From Blastomussa wellsi (taxonomy: Eukaryota; Cnidaria; Anthozoa; Scleractinia; Plerogyridae), in NCBI GenBank assembly GCA_947652115.1, contig OX393561.1:40162421-40226420 (forward strand): 64,000 nucleotides of DNA. The letters run 5' to 3'. Position numbers and translations under genes: made by a program. Positions within the stretch are counted from its first letter, which is position 1; the number at the start of each line of letters is the position of its first letter. The notes beneath the pieces were generated by a model. It saw only the letters and a program-made list of their open reading frames with translations. It was not told the origin of the DNA and made no database searches. This document shows, one piece after another, positions 1 to 9,393 of this stretch.

Positions 1-1
1 C

Positions 2-307
2 AGGGGGTTCGACATTGCAGATAGTGTTGGGTATTACCAGGCAAAACTTCATATACCAGCTTTCACCAAGGGCAAAAGTCAACTTTCTGCCCATGAAGTG
101 GATGAAACAAGAAAAATAGCTAATGTAAGGATTCACGTAGAACGCGTAATTGGTTTAGTACGTAGAAAGTATGTAATCCTACAAAGCATATTACCAATAG
201 AGTTTCTGAAGGCAAAATCAGGAGAGACTATGGCTCCTATTGACAAGATTGCTTTAGTTTGCTGTGCACTAACCAATTTGTCAGACTCAATTATACCTTT
301 TGATTGA
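2..307 (+). CDS. DDE superfamily (Harbinger/DDE_Tnp_4-like) transposase, C-terminal part
   Basis: The reading frame is open from the window edge (frame starts at base 2) to a TGA at 305-307, giving about 101 residues that lack the N-terminus. The pattern is that of the C-terminal part of DDE_Tnp_4/Harbinger-type transposases: a DRGF-like block ([12 protein letters not shown]), then KGKSQLS, then [20 protein letters not shown]. In this family the block RxxNVRxHVERVIG carries the third catalytic acid (E of DDE), and it is present here (HVERVIG). The first two catalytic Asp residues lie mostly or wholly outside the window. The tail ([11 protein letters not shown]) is also family-like. An AATAAA at 602-607 could serve as its poly(A) signal. 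It converges with the YqaJ-domain gene on the other strand, 318 bp away. Whether the full gene is intact cannot be seen. Confidence 0.8.
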   Translation, partial: RGFDIADSVGYYQAKLHIPAFTKGKSQLSAHEVDETRKIANVRIHVERVIGLVRRKYVILQSILPIEFLKAKSGETMAPIDKIALVCCALTNLSDSIIPFD

Positions 308-625
308 GGTGAACATTTAACCATGGGTCCCACTGTTGTAATTAGTGTACTGTACTGTAATAAGTGAAAAACTTAATGCCTAAAAAGAGTAGTTGTAAAC
401 AATCCTTGGTAGTTACTGTACAAGATGCTCATTCTTATGTTGTGTTGAAAATTATAGCCCAAGAGTTTTAAATTTTAAGAGTGGAAACAATGACATGAAA
501 AGTTTAGAAAAAAACTAGAGACAAAGTAAATGATCAGCCATTATTCTAACATTAGCAATGGGGATCACAAAGTTGTACAATAGTTTCAAGTGATTAAGTT
601 AAATAAACTTCAAATTTCTGCCTGG

Positions 626-2721
626 TTACTGTAGCCTATGGCAAGTTGGGCAGATCCATTCTCCTTCAGGCTCTTCTTTCATTCGCAAGCATGACATGTG
701 GTACCATTTGATCTTACAAGCTTTGTTATCACATGCAATTAGTGTGCTCCCCTCCAAATGCCTTTGACAATAGCACCAAGGACTCTCTTCATCATCTTCA
801 GCATCAGTTGACGGAGATGAACGAGAAGCTTGTGCCTCACACCCTGGATGGGTAAACCACTTTCCCACAAGTTCAGGCAAAACACATTGGTTGAAAAGCT
901 CTAAGGTAGTGGAAACTGCATTTTCCCAAAATTCTACATCTGGAAGTATTCGCTGCACAAATAAGTCCTTTGTTGTCCACACCACAAAGTCACAATATTC
1001 AACACCACAAATGAAAATTTGGGCCTGAACTTGAAAGTAATAGGCATGGTTTGTGTCCAGATAAATGTTGCCATCTTCATCTTTCTTTAAACAAAAATTC
1101 TTCTGGCCAGCTGCATCAGATATTTTGGCATCCTTGAAGGCAAATGGGCATTTAATCTCACAGATACCCAACCCACAGCAACTGCAATCAACCATCCCAT
1201 CAGGGGAGGCTCCCAAGTGTGGCCACTTAGGATTAACATGTAAGCCACTATCAGAAATAGTCAATGATTCATGAAACTGACCGATACTTCGTTGATAGGC
1301 ATGACGTGCCCTTGCTTCATTACCAGAGCCCCATCTTGTAGCAGCACTTGAAAATTTATGAGCTTCAGGGTAGCAAATTGTTTTAATTAGACTCTTTGAT
1401 GGCTTACTTGTATTTGTTCTACAAGCAGACTTTAGGTTGGAGGCAGTAATTCTACCTGCTCGCTGCTGAAACCAGACCATAGTGTTTGACTGTGTTCTAG
1501 TTGCAGCTTCTATTGCCCGACACTCATCTGGTGAAACATCTAGAGATATTACTTGACAGCACTGAAGTAAATCTGTATATTCTAATTTAACACACTCTTC
1601 TTTGTATAACCTCTCTGGCAGTGGCCTTGGTACTGTTTCATTTTCTTTCACAGTGAACTGTTCATTAAATGGGTCAACAACTGACAGGATTGCAGGTTTA
1701 AGTGTTGAACCAGATATACTTGAGAAAAATTTTTTCTGTTCCTCAATGGTTGGTACAGGTGTAGAGATGGTATGTATAGCATCACTAGCAGTTCTGGCAG
1801 TCATAGGGGTGACTTGCTCTTCTAATAATAATTTTTTTTTTTTTTCGCAGAAGTGAAATCCATCTCACTGACAGGCAAGTATGGAATTTCTTTGACATAT
1901 CCTGGCATAATCCATTTACTCTTTTCCTGGGTGCAAGTGCTAGAATCTCTCATTCTTATACCTGCCTCCACAGCAAAAAGAATTGCACTTACATGGGAAC
2001 AAGCCTCACACAAACCTGCCATGCAATCACAATGGGCTGCTATCACTGTTCCAGATTTTTCTGCTAAAATCCAAACCTTTAGGGGAGTGTCCCTGGCTCT
2101 CTGTGAGTGATTCACCTAGAAAATATTAACTAGTGTTTTTATTTGATTAAATTGCAGTCAAAGAGGCAAAGATCGATGAACATTAGAACATAGTTTTTAA
2201 TGTACATGGTTCTAATCATATCAGATATGCAAGGAGTTATAGTACATCACTGGAAAACGTATTTATCGTACTTTTTTAAATGTCCACTGTTGTGACAAGC
2301 ACTCGTTACATTTCATAGGCTAAACAATTTTGAAATATTGCATATTTACCCTTGCATAAGCGACAACTTTATCGGCCTCAGTGGATCGCATCAAAAGAGT
2401 GTTCACCCAGCCAGATACAAAAAAATTGTACGCCTCCATTGACTTGCACGCTTTCATTTGCGTTTGAGTCGCCCATGACGAAGTTTGCAACACCAGGTAG
2501 TTTACGATATCCGGATATTGGATATTTGGCAAAAGTGCGATATTTTCGCTGAAATCACTTCTTTTCAGGGCATACGGGTCGAAACCACACACGACAACTT
2601 TATCCTTATATCTTGACTTCGCTGAGGCATCCAAACCCGCAAAATAATCCGAAAACTGAATGTTACCGGACAAGTCGCCTTGGCACGCAGCCATTTTGAA
2701 AGCTTGGTTATCCCCCAACAT
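626..2721 (-). CDS. SWIM zinc finger - YqaJ-like nuclease - PHD finger protein, two exons, one-base frame break
   Basis: Exon 1 is 2721-2350 and exon 2 runs 2115-626, with a GT-AG intron 2349-2116 that joins ARV in frame to NHSQRAR. The ATG at 2721 follows GCCGCC, a good Kozak context. Exon 2 starts with a SWIM-type zinc finger (HCDCMAGLCEACSHV, a CxC...CxH pattern). Next comes a YqaJ-like exonuclease domain with its expected motifs: RITASN, GASPDGMVD, the catalytic CEIKCP (E-x-K) and YYFQVQAQ. The last ~50 residues form a C4HC3 PHD finger (CYC, CDNKAC, WYHMSC, CPTC). At 1832-1845 a run of 14 A (coding strand) puts the SWIM frame out of phase with the YqaJ frame; 12 or 15 A would make the ORF continuous. 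YqaJ domains resemble phage lambda-type recombination exonucleases, and PHD fingers usually read histone tails, so a nuclear role is inferred. The gene is probably part of, or derived from, a mobile element. It may be a recent pseudogene, a slippage-expressed gene or an assembly error. Confidence 0.75.
1832..1845 (-). other. A14 homopolymer that breaks the YqaJ-gene frame
   Basis: Fourteen T on the + strand (A on the coding strand) follow the residues DFTSA. The upstream frame runs into a TAG ten bases past the run. The downstream frame reads LLLEEQ and then the YqaJ domain with no stop between. Nothing else in exon 2 is broken, so the run is the only lesion. Confidence 0.8.
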
Positions 2722-2964
2722 GGCGGCGGCTAATGACGTAAAGATTTTTGGTCACGTGGTTGCAAGCGAAGAATAGTGCAAGGGAATTCTGACGGCCGAA
2801 GGATAAAAATTTTAGTTATTGTCGATTGATGGTAAACATTAAACTGAAAGGTTTATGGGTAGCTGGATGGCTCAGTTGAAGGTGGACAATATTTTTCCTT
2901 CGTGTTTTTTTTTCTTTCCTGTTTTTAGCAACGTTTTCGTCCGAGCCGGTTGACGGTTTGAAAT

Positions 2965-3195
2965 AGACTGCGAGAAGTCTCTATTTTGCTCCAAAATCCG
3001 TAACGAAAGCGAAAATTTGCGTTACACGAACGACAAAAATCCGACACGGAAGACTGATCACAATATTTTTCTTCGCCTTGTTCGAAACGGGCTTCGTTGA
3101 AGTAGAACCGCTCATCGCATTCGCATATTCCAAGCTTAGACTGCGAGCAGTCTCTATTTTTGCTCCAAAATCCATAACGAAACCGAAAATTTGCG
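2965..3195 (+). repeat. Two direct copies of a 58-bp block
   Basis: Copies lie at 2965-3022 and 3138-3195 in the same orientation and differ at only a few positions. Each starts with a near-palindrome (AGACTGC-GA-GCAGTCT in the second copy), continues CTATTTTTGCTCCAAAATCC, and ends in CGAAAATTTGCG. The hairpin start suggests the end of a small mobile element. The ORFs that cross both copies are a product of the duplication. Confidence 0.75.
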
Positions 3196-3949
3196 CGCGC
3201 GATAAACAAAATGTTCTAATTCCAAGCTTTGTTTGCCGCTTCTGAGACCGGTCAATCATGTTCGAAAGTGGGCGTCAGTATCAAGGTGACATTGATGTGA
3301 GCTGTCAAAGAGCATCAGAAATGCTGTATGAAGACATCGCAGTCTCTCCAGCTGGCGCCCACGCAACTCGCGGCTCGCGGATTTGCCGCTCGCGCGATCG
3401 CCCCTCGAAAATAGCACTCGCAAATTTTTTAAACCGGTTGTAAATTTAACAAATTGACGCCATTTTTTAAGTGAGGTCCTGTTATTTAATCATCAATTTC
3501 GTCATCACATTGTCAAAAAAGTGTGGGTGCAAGGCGTTTTTTCTCTGGAAAACTAGAAAACAAAAAAGTACTGACTTGCAGGATGAAGTATAAACAACAG
3601 AATTCTCTGGTCGTATTATCATTCCCATTCCTCACCCGTGTTAAGCCATCAGTATTTTTTGCGGCTTCATAGTCGGAGGAATAAATACCACTGAGTTGAT
3701 GACGGGGCGAAATGCCGCCTCCGAGACGGCACCGAGCCATGTTCGTATCTGATGTTGCTAAGCAATAGAGCGTTTCACTCACGTGACCAAAAAAAATAAA
3801 TCGAAAACCATTCAGTGGAAAGAGTCAAGAAACAACGACATTATAGCATATAAATAAAGAAAACACTTCTCCAAGTTTCAGACGTGTTCGTTATTCTAAA
3901 CTTCAGATATTAATCGAAATGTCTCGCACAAATATACAGAGCCCAGTAC

Positions 3950-3998
3950 GGAGCCGCCATATTGGTGTACCTCAATGGAACACCAACATGGCGGCCGG
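3950..3998. repeat. Short inverted repeat (hairpin)
   Basis: The left arm GCCGCCATATTGGTGT at 3953-3968 pairs with ACACCAACATGGCGGC at 3979-3994 with one mismatch, around a ~10-base loop. It looks like the core of a small palindromic dispersed element; no function is visible. Confidence 0.7.
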
Positions 3999-5195
3999 AA
4001 ATAGTGTAAACATCTGGAGTTTACTTTGGTTATCTACGCGACTGGTTACCTGTTTTGAACAAACAAATGTTCATATAAACACTTTTCCTAATAATTAAAC
4101 TTCTAAAATGGCTAAATCTCGCGAGATAAGTATGTGTTTTTCGACAAACATGATCGTAACTGTAAGTCACACTAAAATTCAAATTGCGCTAGTTTCCAAA
4201 TTAAACGAAGGACGCTGTTGAGCTGAAAAGTTGTACACAGATATAAATTTAACACCTCTTATGCCTGATGAGTATAAAAAGTCTGGTGGCTCTTTGGTTT
4301 TGGATTTTAGAATTTGATGACGTCACGTGAAAACGCTCTATATGACGTGTTTGCTCGCGCGATTACTTTCGGTTATTACTCCCCTATTAGGCCATTTTAC
4401 CATATTAGGGCAACCGTAACGCGAAAAATATGCGACGGCCTTGTCACGCTGTAGAATACTGCAAAAATACGGACGAAAAGCGGAGCAACAAACATGGCCC
4501 TGCATTCATCCAACTAACACCAGCAGGATTATTGTCCACGGTTAGTTCCGTACATTTCATGGCTGTTAATTTTCTGTCATATTACAAAAACAGCTTTTGA
4601 TATCAAAAGCCAGATTGCGCTTGCATTGAAAAGCCAACGCTTTGACGTAACCTGGTTACATATGTTGCTTTGACGTCATAGCTTAATTATGTATAATTGT
4701 CATAATTAGTGACTTAAGACCAATTAATTGGCTTAACACATAATTGAATGGAATGAGTCTGATAGTTCCTTGTCAGTTTATGCTGCGTGACATGGCGTGA
4801 GTCTTTGCTTATGACTCATCATTTGTTTAAGTTGCCTTATAATTTGTTATGTGATTGTTGTTATGGAAACAGAAGCGTCAGTCAAACGCAATGTGGGGTG
4901 TCTTCTTTTATCTTTATCACTGAATCAATATATTTTGTGAGGTCGCGGCAAGGACAGAGCACGCAGTGATTTTACTTGCTCAAAGTTAAAACGGGGGTTA
5001 AACTAGCAGGTCCTTCGAAAATAAGCGACAAATAAGCGGCAAAAATGGCAGTGCAACCGGATCAGAAGAACCATAAGGTTGTAACCAATGGCCCTTTAAA
5101 GGCCAATATCACTTTTCCTGGCCAGAAGAAAGAAGAGCACCAAATAAGCAAAGATTGCATGCTTTATTTCAGTCTTGTCGTGTATTAATAAGGGG

Positions 5196-5654
5196 ATAAA
5201 ATGACTTTTATCGGGAGTATTGTTTATTTGAGCCCGCGAAGCGTCAATTGCGGCCCGAGCGCGAAGCGCAAGAGTCGCAAATAACACTAATGACACAAAT
5301 GACTTCCAGGTTGTGCTTTTGCTTCTAATGTCTAACCTTTCTTGAAGTCTAAATCCGACTTTTTCTGTCTGTATTGTTTTCATTTATAACAACTAGACTG
5401 ATTTTTCTCTCTGAAAACTATTCGTTTAGCGTGAAACTGACCTTCAAAGCTTGCTCAGCCTTGCTGTTCGCTCGTACGCGCCTTAATGGTTTTCCCGCGT
5501 CAATTCAAAAGGCTAAACTTTGCTTGAAATTTATCGGATGATGGAGCGTGAACCAATCAGCTTCAGGGCCATTCATGGTCATTTGCGGCCCGCATGCAGA
5601 GCGTGTGTTTTAACCAGGCCGGATTTCAATTTGGGCGCGTATATTGATAATAAT
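5196..5654 (+). repeat. Dispersed repeat, copy 1 (paired with 37501-37920)
   Basis: It begins ATAAAATGACTTTTATCGGG and shares a series of blocks in the same order with 37501-37920: GAGCGCGAAGCGCAAG, GGTTTTCCCG, GAACCAATCAG, a GGCCCGCA block, CAATTTGG and TATATTGATAAT. This copy has no matching right-hand inverted repeat of its first block. The short ORFs it creates on the minus strand (motif NxPDKSHFIP) are by-products. Confidence 0.7.
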
Positions 5655-7162
5655 ATTTAATCACTAAGGGACACTCTACATATAAAACGGCTGCTCAGTT
5701 TAAATTTAATATTTCAAGCAGGTGCTGTGACATAAATCCAACTCGACTTTCTTACAGTGATTAACATCTCTGGATACAGTTATTGTTGAAAGTAGTGGAG
5801 GTCATGCATCTATAAATGGCTTACTGCGTTTTCATGATCCTGCACTACGTAGGTACCGAATTTGTACCGATCTTTATCGGGATCTTCTCTTTTCTTTTCT
5901 AGCTATGATGTTAGAGTTTCAGTGTGGTTCTTACGGATACAATGCACGATTTTCTGGACTCTCCGCACGGTAGATCTGCCAGACACTCATTCATGCAACT
6001 CATCGGAAAGGCGGAGTTCAGGGTTTTGTTTTTACCTTTCTCAAACATCCCGAACTGCCCGAAGCCCTTTTGGACCAGAGAGCTTTTTTGTATCTTCATT
6101 TGCTATCAAATGGCAGTGAAGTTTCTTATACGTTTAAGGTGAGGCGTCATTATTCGTTACTGAGTAAAAGAGACATCTGAACACAGTGACTAAACCTCTG
6201 CTGGTAAACGTCTTCAAGCAGTATATCGCTTTTTGGGTCCGAAATGGCTTCGGGGCGTTTGAGATACCCTGGTTGTTCTGAGCTTAAAATATCATTCCCT
6301 TGTAGCCAAGTAAAACTAGTTTAGACTCAGTTTATTACACTAAAGCGTGAAAATAGTGATAAAGAACCGAAAAAAATTAATTATAACACACGAAGTAACT
6401 CAATACCAACTGCAAAAGCTGCTACTATCGGTACTGAAGTATCAGAAAAAATACTCTACCGGTGTATGCGTTTTCTAATTACACGTATTAGTGAACACAA
6501 TTTCATTAAACTCATGTTCCAACTAATAAAATAAACCATTAAAGTCGAGCGAGTTGAAAAAACACGTCATAATCAACTAGCTAGTAAGTAGCGTGACCTG
6601 CACTCTGGTGCTCACTTCATTCTAAGACCGTCTGCCATTGCGCGCGTGGAGGCAAAGACTGCAAAGGCGACAATCTTGGTACCACTAAATTTAACTAATT
6701 ATAACGACAGTTAACTTTTCGAATATCGGTAGATTTTCTCATCTGGCCCAGTTTGTATATGACCGAGTAGAAATGTACTAAATATGGTGGGCATATAATG
6801 TCTCTGTGAGCGTTATCGGGATCTCGCTCAGTCAGACAAGTACGTATTGCATTCAAAGTGTTTAAGCAAGTCTTCTTCTAGTGAATATTCATATACTTAC
6901 ATAGTCACCGGGAGAAACATCTGGACACCTGATCACAGTCTCGCCCGGATCAGTACCTTTATCAGTATCTTGGTTTCCGCCTTTAACCTTCAACGAGAGG
7001 CGCGTAGGGAAGATATTTGTTTACAAACATTGTTTTTATTAATTAAATTGCCAACAAGTTAGAGCTCTTTGTTTCACCAGCCAATAGTTTTCTGGCTGGC
7101 ACATCAATTTTAATGGGTAACGTCACTGCTATCTTCTCTCCATCTGCTGCATTCGCATATCT

Positions 7163-7379
7163 CGTCCCCAGAGCCCGCGTTTCTTTTGGTCAGCACCAAG
7201 AACACGGACTCTGGCCAGGAACGATCCCGGAAGTCCGCATCTGCGCAAACTCAGAACTTTTTCGCTTAATCTGATTGGCCGAGAATAAGAACATTGAACT
7301 ATGCGCATGCTCCAAAAAATCGGTTCTGGCCAGAGTCCGTGTTCTTGGTGCTGACCGGGCTGAGCGGGTTCTGGGGACG
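7163..7379. mobile_element. MITE with ~52-bp terminal inverted repeats
   Basis: The left end starts CGTCCCCAGAGCCCGCG and the right end finishes CGGGTTCTGGGGACG. The stretch TCAGCACCAAGAACACGG at 7190 is repeated inverted at the right end through 7356. The 217-bp element has no coding capacity. A 12-bp direct repeat, TGCTGCATTCGC, lies just outside both ends (7145 and 7384), but it is not directly adjacent, so I do not call it a target duplication. Its terminal CGTCCCCAGAGCC motif recurs in the element at 56.6 kb. Confidence 0.8.
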
Positions 7380-7669
7380 ACATTGCTGCATTCGCGGACT
7401 GTCAACATGACTGATGACATGACCTTCTATAACTGAATTCAATTACTGGTCGTGATTAATTAAATGTTCATTGAGCTCCATCTTGTAGCAATTGTTTATG
7501 AATCTACAACAAAACTCACGGCTGAGTTACGAACGCTAAAGCCAGCCACAAAATAAACAAGCGTTCCATGAAAAATTCAGAGACAATTCAATCACGAAAC
7601 ACTGCATTTTAGTCAGTATTCGATCAAGTAAAAGAAATTGACCGTAAGTTTGCCGCTAGCTCTTGGGCA

Positions 7670-7675
7670 TTTATT
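7670..7675 (-). promoter_or_regulatory. Candidate poly(A) signal AATAAA of the GPCR gene
   Basis: AATAAA on the minus strand about 170 nt past the GPCR stop codon. The position fits, but such hexamers are common in AT-rich DNA. Confidence 0.35.
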
Positions 7676-7845
7676 TCGATCTCAGTCCATGAGCGCTTGA
7701 AAGCCAAGATGAAATCTTGTAGCCCTTCTGGCGGACCTTTTACATGTCTTGTGATAAGCTTCGACACTTAGTCTCATTACTGATGTCACTTTCCGAAAGG
7801 GAAATTGTCATATATAGAACTTAGCACACACGAGGCAAAGAATGT

Positions 7846-9024
7846 TTACACATGTTTTGGTTCGTCCGATGCTGCTTCGTCCTTTTCGCCATACACCTCT
7901 TGAAATTTAGTCTTCTTCGACTTTTTCTTCCTGTCTTTAGGACTTGCATTGGTTACGGCAGTGTTCACACTGTACTGTGTCTCGTCCAAAGAAGAAGAAT
8001 TGCCATTGGACCTGGCGCATGATTTGCCAAATGTCTTCTGGAGTAAACGGACGAATGCTGTCCTAAAATCCCGGTTAAACAAAGCGTATATAATTGGATT
8101 CAAAGTGCTGTTAATTGTTGGTAAGACATACAGGAATGTGCCACGCAACCCCTTGAGGGTCTCCTCAGAGACTCTTGGAGGCTGTAACAGTTCGAGTCTC
8201 CACAAGCTGATCAGCAGACATACGAAAAACGGGAACCAACAGATGACGAACGCTCCGATGACAATTGCCAACGTCTTAGCAGCCTTCACTTCTTTAACGA
8301 TGTTAATGGAAAATCTGCGACCTTTTCCATCACGGTTGGAGACGGGCTGCAGGGACGCTACGGCTCGAGCTTGATTCATGGCCACACGGAACACAAGCCC
8401 GTACATCACCAAGACAATCATAAGCGGTAGGTAAAAGTCCATCGTCGTCGCAACAGTGTAAAATATCCTGTCCGTTTTCTTACAGGTATACTGGGTGAAA
8501 AAGTGTTGTTTGCCAAATTCTGTCCAGTTTAACGAGGAAAGTGCCGCCCACGTTACTGAGTAGGCCCACACGATTGCAATTATCACCGACCCGGTTTTAG
8601 CTGTCATGAGGGAATGGTACCTGAACGGATGGACAATGGCGATGTACCGGTCCACTGAGATGGCGGCTAGATTGCAAATGGATGCACACGCACAGATCAG
8701 ATCTGTTATGATCCAAATCCAGCAGAGCTCAGAGGCGAGGCAAAACACACCATTGTGCAAAGTTTGGTGGATTCGAAAAGGCACAGACAGCACGGAAATC
8801 AACATGTCGGACACAGCCAGCGACACAATGAAGTAATTGGTGACGGTGCGGAGTCTTCGATGAAGGTACACGATCAAGCATACCATGACGTTTCCCAGGA
8901 ATGTCACCACCATGATCAGTATAAGAAACGCTGTTTGCAGAATGAAGTCGCGTTGAGTTTCTTCCAAACACGGGTCCTTGAAGGTAGAAGGTGAGATTGT
9001 TGTTTGGTTCACGGAATTGCTCAT
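7846..9024 (-). CDS. Class A (rhodopsin-like) GPCR, aminergic-type, intronless CDS
   Basis: The product is 392 aa from the first true ATG at 9024; an upstream in-frame GTG at 9033 is not a likely start. All seven helices are present: GNV (TM1), SLAVSD (TM2), Cys101 (position 3.25), DRY at 125-127, IVWAYSVTW (TM4), an ECL2 Cys in YTCKK, Pro in FYLPLM (TM5), CWFPFF (TM6) and NPIIY (TM7). Asp108 sits 18 residues before the DRY Arg, i.e. D3.32, the amine-binding acid of aminergic receptors, and TM6 carries the aminergic FF pair. But positions 7.40 and 7.43, usually Trp and Tyr, are Val and Thr, and TM5 has no serines at 5.42/5.46. A sequon (NQT, Asn6) lies in the short N-terminus. The C-tail is rich in Lys and Ser. 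It acts at the plasma membrane through G proteins; a biogenic amine ligand is inferred. It could instead be an orphan cnidarian aminergic-like receptor with another ligand. Confidence 0.9.
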   Translation of the reverse strand: MSNSVNQTTISPSTFKDPCLEETQRDFILQTAFLILIMVVTFLGNVMVCLIVYLHRRLRTVTNYFIVSLAVSDMLISVLSVPFRIHQTLHNGVFCLASELCWIWIITDLICACASICNLAAISVDRYIAIVHPFRYHSLMTAKTGSVIIAIVWAYSVTWAALSSLNWTEFGKQHFFTQYTCKKTDRIFYTVATTMDFYLPLMIVLVMYGLVFRVAMNQARAVASLQPVSNRDGKGRRFSINIVKEVKAAKTLAIVIGAFVICWFPFFVCLLISLWRLELLQPPRVSEETLKGLRGTFLYVLPTINSTLNPIIYALFNRDFRTAFVRLLQKTFGKSCARSNGNSSSLDETQYSVNTAVTNASPKDRKKKSKKTKFQEVYGEKDEAASDEPKHV

Positions 9025-9389
9025 GTTGTTCACAGTTTTATGTGAAGCTCAGAACTATGACGATGGTTGACCTTTACCCAATTGAACTCCTCAATCAATT
9101 GTTTCGTAATAGAAGTTTGTGTTTTTGAGTGATAACAAATTATCCTTGTACGTTGTCGTTTGGTTTGTAAGACTCTTTGATTTCTTTTCGTGGTGTTCTA
9201 CCAGATATCGAAGAAAACAGTAGCTGTCAGTCTGCCGTATAAATGCTCAAGAAACACCCCGCTTTTGACGTCAGATGCTTTTAAAGTGAATAATTTTCCC
9301 GTTTGGTGTCACCTCGGTTTACATTTGGATGATACCAATCAGTTTGAACTCGTCAAAGCAACTCACAGTTTGGCTTCGTCTTTTCGTTG

Positions 9390-9393
9390 CCTG
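9390..9393 (-). other. Likely 3' splice site of a GPCR 5'UTR exon
   Basis: On the minus strand a pyrimidine-rich tract (CTTCTTCTTTTTGTTTTGCAG) ends at 9391, so an exon could start at 9390 and give a ~366-nt leader before the ATG at 9024. No matching upstream exon could be picked out by eye. Confidence 0.4.

Larger units (their letters stand above)
2722..7845. other. Intergenic, no gene recognised; repeats
   Basis: About 5 kb with only short chance ORFs. It holds a duplicated 58-bp block, a hairpin at 3.95 kb, a dispersed repeat at 5.2-5.65 kb and a MITE at 7.16 kb, all listed separately. I found no convincing exon or RNA gene. Confidence 0.6.

Noticed and set aside
9024..9033. Start of the GPCR at 9033
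   Set aside because: That codon is GTG; the first ATG in frame is 9 bases downstream and suits an animal gene.
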